From positions 14,350 to 19,867 of the forward strand of contig JAMCVR010000003.1 of the NCBI GenBank assembly GCA_023475455.1: 5,518 nt of DNA, read 5' to 3'. Positions within the stretch are counted from its first letter, which is position 1, and every line of letters starts with the position of its first letter. This stretch comes from Thermoplasmatota archaeon (GTDB taxonomy: Bacteria; Pseudomonadota; Gammaproteobacteria; Burkholderiales; Thiobacillaceae). The position numbers and the translations under genes are program-made. The notes beneath the pieces were generated by a model. The model had not been told where the DNA came from. It ran no database searches and saw nothing but the letters and a program-made list of their open reading frames with translations. Positions 1 to 4,321 of this stretch are shown here, in pieces.

Positions 1-2
1 GG

Positions 3-662
3 CTCGACGTGCTGCTCGACGCCGGCAGCCTCGCCGTGGGCGACGAGATTTTCCTGCGCAGCCTGGCGTTCGACCCGCTGGAAGGCGGCGGCATGATGGG
101 ACAGATGATGGGGCGGATGCGCGCCGCGCGCCTGCCCAACGGGGCGGCCTTCGATGTCGTGAAGCTCAGGGTCGCACGGCGCGCAGGCGCCCCCCGGCGC
201 CTGCCGGCGCGCCTGTCGCGCATTGCGCCCATCGACACGAACAGGGCGGCGCTGCGGTCGGTGCGCATCGAGATGGCGCGCATGCGCTGGCTCATCAACG
301 GCGAGACCTACCGCGAGGACGCCTATCCGATCGAGGCGCGGCGTAACACCGTGGAGGTCTGGGACATCCGCAATGCCGACCACAGCATGCCGCACCCCAT
401 GCACATGCACGGGTTCCAGTTTCAGGTACTGTCCCGCCGCAACAGTCCGGCGCAGGTGCGCGCGCTCGGCCGCCACGGCAACGGCCGCGCCGCGGGCGAT
501 CTCGGCTGGAAGGACACCGTGCTGGTGTGGCCGGGCGAGACGGTGCGCCTGGCGGTCGACTTCTCCCACGATTTCGACGGCGACCAGGTGTACGTGTTCC
601 ACTGCCACAACCTGGAGCACGAGGACAATGACATGATGGTGAACATGCGCGTGCGCGCATAA
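3..662 (+). CDS. Multicopper oxidase, C-terminal part (5' end outside window)
   Basis: This is the C-terminal 219 residues of a multicopper oxidase; the reading frame is open to the window edge, so the true start lies upstream. Two ligand motifs are visible: HPMHMHGF (HxxHxH, codons from 393) and HCHNLEHEDNDMM (HCHxxxHxxxxM, codons from 600). In this family they supply type 1, type 2 and type 3 copper ligands, with Met as the likely axial type 1 ligand. The DVLLDAG stretch at the window start is typical of the second cupredoxin domain. A short Met-rich segment, MMGQMMGRM, lies at 93-119; such segments in copper-resistance oxidases are thought to bind Cu(I). Likely role: periplasmic oxidation of Cu(I) or another metal or phenolic substrate in metal tolerance. 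The stop is TAA at 660-662. The subfamily (CopA, CueO or CotA-like) cannot be fixed because the N-terminal domains and any signal peptide are missing. Confidence 0.93.
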   Translation, partial: LDVLLDAGSLAVGDEIFLRSLAFDPLEGGGMMGQMMGRMRAARLPNGAAFDVVKLRVARRAGAPRRLPARLSRIAPIDTNRAALRSVRIEMARMRWLINGETYREDAYPIEARRNTVEVWDIRNADHSMPHPMHMHGFQFQVLSRRNSPAQVRALGRHGNGRAAGDLGWKDTVLVWPGETVRLAVDFSHDFDGDQVYVFHCHNLEHEDNDMMVNMRVRA

Positions 663-683
663 CCGGATTCACCGCGCGAAACT

Positions 684-703
684 GCCCGCAGAGCGGGCCG
701 TTT
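684..703 (+). terminator. Possible weak terminator after the oxidase gene
   Basis: A perfect 6-bp stem, GCCCGC (684-689) and GCGGGC (693-698), closes on the loop AGA and is followed by CGTTT. It lies 21 bases after the oxidase stop. The T tract is short and interrupted, so it would be a weak terminator, or only a 3'-end stabilising hairpin that lets some transcription pass into the propeller gene. Confidence 0.35.
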
Positions 704-763
704 CAGCGAGGGTTTGCAGTTCCGCGACAATGCGCGGCCACACGCGCCATACGGGAGAGAACC

Positions 764-1750
764 ATGCAATTGCTTTTGAAGCTGATTCTGACAAGCTCGC
801 TCCTCGGCGCCGCCGCGTCGGCCGTGGCTGCGCCAACCGTGTACATCCCGCTCGGCAGCGGCAACCGGGTGATCGCGGTGGACGCCGCCACCAGCCGCAT
901 CGTCGCGAGCTATCCGGGCGTGGACAACCCGCACGGCCTGGTGGCGACGCCGGACGGCGAGTACCTCATCGCCGGCAGCATGCTGGAGACGCCGCCGCCG
1001 GCAGGCAGCCCGCCGAACGCGCCGAACAGCAAGCTGTTCCTGGTGCATCCCGGCCACGGCCACGTGATGCTCACCATCCCGGTGTCCGGCTGGACGCACC
1101 ACCAGGCGATCACGCCCGACGGCCGTTACGTCATCTCCACGCACCCGACCCGCGGCGGCATCAGCGTGGTGGACCTGCAGTCCAACCAGGTGGTCAGGAC
1201 CATCGAGACCGGGCCGGCGCCCAATTACACGGCGATCACGCGCGACGGCAAGCGCGCCTACGTCACCAACAGCGGCAACGGCAGCGTGAGCCAGATCGAC
1301 CTCGACGCGTGGCGCGTGACGCACACGCTGGACGGCGGGCCGGCGCCCGAGCACGTGGTGCTGTCGGCCGACGAGCAGACGCTGTACACGCTCAACCCGC
1401 GCGCCGGCACGGTCACGGCGGTGTCGACGGAAACCGGCAAGGTCGCCGCCGCCCACAAGGTCGGCGCGAACCTGCACGGCCTCGACCTCGGCGACGACGG
1501 CAAGACGCTGTTCGTGAGCAGCGTCACCGACAACAAGCTCGTGGCCCTCGACCCGCGCAGCGGCACGCAGCGCGTGCTCGCGCTGTCACCCGCGCCGTAT
1601 CACCTGAACACCATCCGCGGTACCGGCAAAGTGTACGTTTCCAGCCGCAGCAGTCCGGTGATCTGGGTGGTGGACCAGAAAAGCCTGAAGCTCACCGGCA
1701 CCATCGAGCTGCCGGCGGGCGAGGGACACCAGATGGCGGTGAGGCCATGA
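764..1750 (+). CDS. Secreted YVTN-type seven-bladed beta-propeller protein
   Basis: The protein has 328 residues. The start at 764 is supported by GGGAGAGA at 753-760 and by an immediate signal peptide: a Lys at residue 6, a hydrophobic core, then ASAVAA with likely cleavage after Ala23, so it should be periplasmic. The mature part consists of repeated blade units with the YVTN/PDG pattern, such as PHGLVATPDG (56-65), HHQAITPDG (112-120), NYTAITRDG (154-162), EHVVLSADE (196-204) and LHGLDLGDDG (237-246). Seven such units can be counted, the last (GHQMAVRP) completing the ring at the C-terminus. A proline-rich loop sits at about 72-90. Family members include YncE-like and cytochrome d1-like propellers, often of unknown function; no CxxCH haem site or other cofactor motif is present. 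Histidines recur at the same place in several blades (see findings). The position next to a multicopper oxidase suggests a periplasmic metal-related role, which is inference. Its TGA overlaps the next ATG (ATGA at 1747-1750). Confidence 0.85.
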   Translation: MQLLLKLILTSSLLGAAASAVAAPTVYIPLGSGNRVIAVDAATSRIVASYPGVDNPHGLVATPDGEYLIAGSMLETPPPAGSPPNAPNSKLFLVHPGHGHVMLTIPVSGWTHHQAITPDGRYVISTHPTRGGISVVDLQSNQVVRTIETGPAPNYTAITRDGKRAYVTNSGNGSVSQIDLDAWRVTHTLDGGPAPEHVVLSADEQTLYTLNPRAGTVTAVSTETGKVAAAHKVGANLHGLDLGDDGKTLFVSSVTDNKLVALDPRSGTQRVLALSPAPYHLNTIRGTGKVYVSSRSSPVIWVVDQKSLKLTGTIELPAGEGHQMAVRP

Positions 1751-1962
1751 CGGCGGATGAAAAGAGTGCGACGGATCGCGCCAGCCACGCCGGGCACGCG
1801 TACTGCTTTTGCTCTGCTCTCTGCCTCATCGGCATCGCGTGCGCGATCCGGGATTTGCAGCGGCATGGCCAGGTGGCGGCGATGGCCTTGTCGTCGCGGT
1901 CGATGATCGTCGGCTCGGCGCCGCTGAAGCGTGTGAAATTGACGCGGGGAGCGCCGGCATGA
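1747..1962 (+). pseudogene. Remnant of a YHS-domain heavy-metal P-type ATPase (internal deletion)
   Basis: This 71-codon ORF overlaps the propeller stop (ATGA at 1747-1750) and the methyltransferase start (ATGATGA at 1959). Residues 1-26, starting MTADEKSATD and including HAGHAYCFCSALC at 14-26, resemble the YHS domain at the N-terminus of many copper/heavy-metal P1B ATPases, whose usual form is CGMTV...HAGxxYYFCSxxC. The cysteines at 20, 22 and 26 are visible, but the usual DPVC part is absent. Residues 44-65, starting AAMALSSRSMIVGS and ending LKRVKL, resemble the last membrane helix and tail of the same ATPases (AAMALSSVSVxxNALRLxxxxL). Everything between them is missing: no CPC, DKTGT or HP motif exists in the window. 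The reading is that a full ATPase of roughly 700-800 residues collapsed by an in-frame deletion. It could still be translated, since GAGG at 1741-1744 lies just upstream, although its spacing is short. The alternative is an unrelated small Cys-containing protein. The similarity is judged from memory of the families. Confidence 0.5.
1946..1951 (+). promoter_or_regulatory. Ribosome binding site deciding the methyltransferase start
   Basis: GGGGAG lies 7 bases before the ATG at 1959. The reading frame is open further upstream to 1809, but those codons give no methyltransferase-like sequence. This site together with the hydrophobic N-terminus sets the start at 1959 (or the adjacent ATG at 1962). 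Confidence 0.6.
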
Positions 1963-2786
1963 TGAACCGCTGGGGCTGGCTGTGTCCGTGGCTGGCGATC
2001 CTGCTTGCCGCCGGTGTGCTGGTGCTGTGGGGACTGTCGTGGTGGACGGCGTTGCTGGCCGCCTTGTTTCTGGTCTGTCCCGCGCTGATACTGTGGGGCC
2101 TGCATACCCTCACCCGCCCGGAAGCGGCGCTCGAACCCGAACCGGACACCCGCGGCGCGACCATGAACTGGGCGGCGCCGTTTTACGACCTGTATTGCCC
2201 GGCGGTCGGACTGGGCCGCGGTTTTCGAATCCAGACCCTGAATCATGCCGCGATCCGGCCGGGCGAACGGATTCTGGACGTGGGCTGCGGCACCGGCGTG
2301 CTCACCCGCATGGCGCTCGATGCCGCTGGCCCGGGTGGCTCCGCGGTGGGCATCGACCCGGCCTCGAAGATGATCCGGGTCGCGCGCGAAACAGCCGCGC
2401 GCCTGGGCAACCGGGCGGAATTCAAGGTGGCGGCGATCGAAGGCCTGCCGTTTCCGGATGCGGGCTTCGATGTGGTGCTGTCCAGCCTCATGCTGCACCA
2501 CCTGCCGCCCGCCACCAAGCGCCAGGGGCTGGCCGAGGTGTACCGGGTATTGAAGCCGGGCGGCCGTCTTGCGGTCGCGGACTTCGCGCGTCCGGCCAAC
2601 CCGCTGTGGTGGCCGCTGCTGTGGCCGGCCCTGATGATGCCATCGGTGGCGGACAACCTGCGCGGGCGCGTCCCGGCCCTTCTGCGGGAAGCGGGCTTCA
2701 CCCAGGTGGAAACCCGCGGCCATCGGGCCGGCCTCGTCACGTTCTGGACCGCCTTGAAGCCCGAGCGGGAGGGAGGCGCATCATGA
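1959..2786 (+). CDS. Membrane-anchored class I SAM-dependent methyltransferase
   Basis: The protein has 275 residues. The start is at 1959 (MMNRWGW) with GGGGAG upstream. Residues about 7-26 and 29-49 form two hydrophobic, Trp-rich segments, probably a hairpin of two membrane helices. A linker of about 18 residues follows, and the catalytic domain begins at MNWAAPFYD (residue 69). Methyltransferase motifs are in order: ILDVGCGTG (105-113, motif I, SAM-binding loop), GID (131-133, acidic residue after strand 2), FDVVLSSLMLHHLP (170-183, motif IV region) and LKPGGRL (198-204). These match the UbiE/MenG-like Methyltransf_11 type. The substrate is unknown; the anchor suggests a lipid, quinone or membrane-associated target, which is inference. 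It overlaps the upstream remnant by 4 bases, and its TGA overlaps the ATG of a small ORF (ATGA at 2783-2786), so it is probably co-transcribed and translationally coupled. It is not ubiE itself, which normally has about 250 residues and no N-terminal membrane hairpin. Confidence 0.87.
   Translation: MMNRWGWLCPWLAILLAAGVLVLWGLSWWTALLAALFLVCPALILWGLHTLTRPEAALEPEPDTRGATMNWAAPFYDLYCPAVGLGRGFRIQTLNHAAIRPGERILDVGCGTGVLTRMALDAAGPGGSAVGIDPASKMIRVARETAARLGNRAEFKVAAIEGLPFPDAGFDVVLSSLMLHHLPPATKRQGLAEVYRVLKPGGRLAVADFARPANPLWWPLLWPALMMPSVADNLRGRVPALLREAGFTQVETRGHRAGLVTFWTALKPEREGGAS
2767..2776 (+). promoter_or_regulatory. Strong Shine-Dalgarno before a 28-codon ORF
   Basis: GGGAGGGAGG, containing GGAGG, ends 6 bases before the ATG at 2783. 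It is among the best ribosome binding sites in the window and lies inside the last codons of the methyltransferase gene. Its quality argues that the small ORF at 2783 is, or once was, the start of a real gene. Confidence 0.55.
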
Positions 2787-2869
2787 ACCGCTCGAACGGG
2801 GTGTTGCCGGTCTTCCTCGCAATCGCCGGTTTTTTTCCTAAGGAAAAAGTAACGCGTGCATCCGCGTAA
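2783..2869 (+). CDS. Hypothetical 28-residue hydrophobic peptide, possibly a truncated gene
   Basis: The ORF begins MNRSNGVLPVFLAIAGFF and ends KVTRASA, with TAA at 2867-2869. Residues 6-18 are hydrophobic, like the beginning of a signal peptide or membrane helix, and a Lys/Arg-bearing tail follows. The start overlaps the methyltransferase stop (ATGA) and has an excellent ribosome binding site. I recognise no family. The coding sequence runs into an AT-rich inverted repeat at 2832-2848, so the last third is non-typical sequence. The most economical reading is the 5' end of a membrane or secreted protein gene cut by insertion or deletion at about 2830. A genuine small membrane peptide is the alternative. 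The first ten bases of its coding start, ATGAACCGCT, also begin the methyltransferase at 1962. Confidence 0.35.
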   Translation: MNRSNGVLPVFLAIAGFFPKEKVTRASA

Positions 2870-2891
2870 CGGCAAGTAGCCGACATTTTCC
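2832..2891. repeat. Compact inverted repeats: competing hairpin and three-way junction
   Basis: TTTTTCCT (2832-2839) and AGGAAAAA (2841-2848) form a perfect 8-bp inverted repeat around a single A, though a real hairpin would need to open its innermost pairs. GGAAAAAGT (2842-2850) can pair with ACATTTTCC (2883-2891) at 8 of 9 positions, enclosing two small hairpins: ACGCG/CGCGT (2852-2856 with 2863-2867) and CGGC/GCCG (2870-2873 with 2879-2882). The first hairpin and the outer stem share 2842-2848, so they are mutually exclusive. The base-pairing is read directly; whether it is RNA structure, a mobile-element end or a dispersed repeat is not known. Confidence 0.5.
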
Positions 2892-2896
2892 GGCCT

Positions 2897-2927
2897 GCTC
2901 CCGCCCCTCGATACGAGGAGCGGGAGC
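2897..2927. repeat. Long hairpin, 13 bp with one mismatch
   Basis: GCTCCCGC (2897-2904) pairs with GCGGGAGC (2920-2927), then after one C/A mismatch CCTCG (2906-2910) pairs with CGAGG (2914-2918), leaving the loop ATA. No T run follows on either strand, so it is not an ordinary intrinsic terminator. It lies directly after the branched repeat at 2832-2891 and may belong to the same structured element. Confidence 0.6.
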
Positions 2928-3009
2928 GAATCCGCGCACCGAGTGCCGATGGCGCACAAAACCGGTACGGCGCCGTTGCATCTCCAGGCGGGAAATACCC
3001 GGCTTCAGG

Positions 3010-3030
3010 CCGATCCGCCAGAATGATCGG
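3010..3030. repeat. Hairpin directly upstream of the terminator
   Basis: CCGATC (3010-3015) pairs perfectly with GATCGG (3025-3030) around a 9-base loop. It abuts the terminator stem at 3032. An alternative pairing, GGCGG (2987-2991) with CCGCC (3015-3019), would exclude it because both use bases around 3015. The function is unknown. Confidence 0.4.
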
Positions 3031-3031
3031 G

Positions 3032-3053
3032 ACGCCCCAGCGGGGCGTTTTTT
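3032..3053 (+). terminator. Intrinsic (rho-independent) terminator
   Basis: ACGCCCC (3032-3038), loop AGC, GGGGCGT (3042-3048), with a six-T run at 3048-3053. The stem is 7 bp, GC-rich and perfect. It ends the transcript coming from the propeller-methyltransferase cluster, or a structured RNA from the intergenic region, and separates it from the radical SAM-acpS-nagZ cluster that begins 33 bases later. Confidence 0.85.
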
Positions 3054-3080
3054 GTTGCGCCGCCAAACTGATGCGAAAAT
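3052..3080 (+). promoter_or_regulatory. Possible sigma70-type promoter for a leaderless transcript
   Basis: TTGTTG (3052-3057) and GAAAAT (3075-3080) are separated by 17 bases, matching the consensus at 3 of 6 and 4 of 6 positions. A start 6-7 bases after the -10 element would fall on or next to the ATG at 3087. That fits the absence of any ribosome binding site before this gene. The -35 match is weak, so this is a suggestion only. Confidence 0.3.
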
Positions 3081-3086
3081 CCACCG

Positions 3087-3944
3087 ATGGCACGGACCTC
3101 GCCCCTTACTCCCCGCAACCATGACCGCGACAGCGCGGGGATGACCTATGTCTATCCCGTCGTCTCGCGTCGTGCGGGTGGCGTCTCGGTGGGGATCAAT
3201 CTCAATCCGAACAATGCCTGCAACTGGGCGTGCATCTATTGCCAGGTGCCGGATCTGGCGCGCGGTACGGCGCCGGAGACCGACCTGGCGCAACTGGAAG
3301 CCGAGTTGCGCGCGATGCTCGCCGACATCGTCCACGGCGACTTCATGCAAATGCGGGTGCCGGAGGGCGCGCGGCGGCTGAACGACATTGCGCTGTCGGG
3401 CAACGGCGAACCGACCAGCGCCAGGGCCTTTCCGCAGGTGATCGAATTGATCGGGCGGGTGATGGCGGATTTCGACCTGGTTGGAAAAATCAAGCTGGTG
3501 CTGATCACCAACGGCAGCCTGGCCGACCGGCCGCGCGTGCAGGACGGCCTCAGGAAAATGGCGGCATTGGGCGGCGAGGTGTGGTTCAAGTTCGACAGCG
3601 CGACCGCCAGCGGAATGCGCACGATCAACCGGACGCGGATTTCACCCGACAGGCAGTTCGAGCGCCTGACCGTGGCCGCGCGGCTGTGCCCGACCTGGCT
3701 GCAAACCTGCGTGTTCGCGCTCGACGGCGCGCCGCCATCGGAAACGGAACAGGCAGCCTACCTCACAGCGGTGGCGCGCATCCGGCGGCAGCAGATTCCG
3801 GTGCGGAGCGTGCTGCTCTACGGTCTGGCCCGGCCGTCGATGCAGCCGCAGGCCGGCCGCCTGTCGGCGCTGCCCGCCGAATGGCTCGAAGCCTTTGCGG
3901 AAAAAATCCGCGCGGCCGGCCTGCCCGTCAAGATTTCCCCATGA
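3087..3944 (+). CDS. Radical SAM protein of unknown substrate
   Basis: The protein has 285 residues. The [4Fe-4S] cluster motif is CNWACIYC (Cys45, Cys49, Cys52; CxxxCxxC), preceded by a well-conserved-looking lead-in YPVVSRRAGGVSVGINLN (23-40). GNGEPT (105-110) matches the GGE-type SAM-binding motif, and KLVLITNGS (136-144) is a core barrel strand. There is no Cys-rich C-terminal SPASM domain, although Cys201 and Cys208 lie in the C-terminal half. The family resembles the COG0731-like radical SAM proteins; the reaction is not known to me. The start at 3087 is the only ATG that keeps the NHDRDSAG segment, which I recall as conserved in relatives; a second in-frame ATG at 3141 would remove it. 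No ribosome binding site precedes 3087, so a leaderless start is possible. The stop overlaps acpS (ATGA at 3941-3944). Its position ahead of acpS and nagZ suggests co-expression with housekeeping genes, not necessarily a shared pathway. Confidence 0.85.
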   Translation: MARTSPLTPRNHDRDSAGMTYVYPVVSRRAGGVSVGINLNPNNACNWACIYCQVPDLARGTAPETDLAQLEAELRAMLADIVHGDFMQMRVPEGARRLNDIALSGNGEPTSARAFPQVIELIGRVMADFDLVGKIKLVLITNGSLADRPRVQDGLRKMAALGGEVWFKFDSATASGMRTINRTRISPDRQFERLTVAARLCPTWLQTCVFALDGAPPSETEQAAYLTAVARIRRQQIPVRSVLLYGLARPSMQPQAGRLSALPAEWLEAFAEKIRAAGLPVKISP

Positions 3945-4321
3945 TCCACGGCATCGGCACCGACCTGCTGGACGCCGAGCGCATCCGCAGCGGCCTCGCG
4001 CGTTTTGGCGAGCATTATGCCGACCGCCTCCTCGCCCCGGCCGAGCACGCGGGCTATTATGCCAGCCGCGACCCGGCGCGCTTCCTGGCCAAATGCTTCG
4101 CCGCCAAGGAGGCCTTCGCCAAGGCGACCGGAACCGGGCTGCGCGCGCCGGTCACGCTGCGCAACATCGCGGTGCTGCGGAACGCGCAGGGCAAGCCCTA
4201 CCTGCAATGCGCGCCCGAACTCGACGCCTGGCTGGCGGCACGCGGGGTGACCGCGCATCATGTGTCCTTGTCCGACGAAAGCGACCTCGTTCTGGCTTAT
4301 GTGATTCTGGAGGCAACATGA
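3941..4321 (+). CDS. acpS: Holo-[acyl-carrier-protein] synthase
   Basis: The protein has 126 residues, the normal length for AcpS. It transfers the 4'-phosphopantetheine group from coenzyme A to a conserved serine of apo-acyl carrier protein, which is needed for fatty acid synthesis in the cytoplasm. The hallmark segments are present: GIGTDLLDAERI (4-15, with Asp8 as the Mg-binding acid), RFLAKCFAAKEAFAKATGTGL (47-67, with Glu57 as the second metal ligand) and HVSLSDE (107-113) near the C-terminus. The ATG lies inside the stop of the radical SAM gene (ATGA) with no clear Shine-Dalgarno, so translation is probably coupled. Its stop overlaps the nagZ start in the same way. The gene is intact and shows nothing unusual. 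Confidence 0.96.
   Translation: MIHGIGTDLLDAERIRSGLARFGEHYADRLLAPAEHAGYYASRDPARFLAKCFAAKEAFAKATGTGLRAPVTLRNIAVLRNAQGKPYLQCAPELDAWLAARGVTAHHVSLSDESDLVLAYVILEAT

Noticed and set aside
714..731. Promoter-like TTGCAG and GACAAT before the propeller gene
   Set aside because: The two elements are only 6 bases apart, so they cannot form one sigma70 promoter, and no partner at the right spacing is convincing.
422..1477. 351-codon open frame on the minus strand
   Set aside because: Low-complexity Arg/Val/His/Ala-rich translation antisense to the oxidase and the propeller; a typical shadow in GC-rich DNA with no motif of its own.
1809..1958. Upstream extension of the methyltransferase
   Set aside because: Open in frame, but the sequence is not methyltransferase-like and overlaps the ATPase remnant; the ribosome binding site at 1946 and the hydrophobic start favour 1959.
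730..1962. 410-codon + strand frame starting at 730
   Set aside because: Only the last 71 codons (from 1747) look meaningful; the rest is the propeller gene read in a wrong frame, Arg/Gly-rich.
1692..2723. 343-codon open frame on the minus strand
   Set aside because: Antisense to the methyltransferase, whose motifs are unmistakable; the translation is Arg/Gln/Pro-rich without domain features.
2951..2974. GGCGC/GCGCC inverted repeat with inner ACCGGT
   Set aside because: Five-base stem with a 14-base loop, expected by chance at this GC content.
2737..3093. 118-codon minus strand frame across the intergenic region
   Set aside because: It crosses the terminator and hairpins, has no ribosome binding site or domain, and overlaps two + strand genes.
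3230..3940. acpS extended upstream to 363 codons
   Set aside because: The extra part is the radical SAM gene in a wrong frame; AcpS is normally about 126 residues and starts at 3941.
3895..4317. nagZ extended upstream to a 500-codon protein
   Set aside because: The extension is acpS read out of frame; NagZ homologues begin near the ATG at 4318, which has its own GGAGG.
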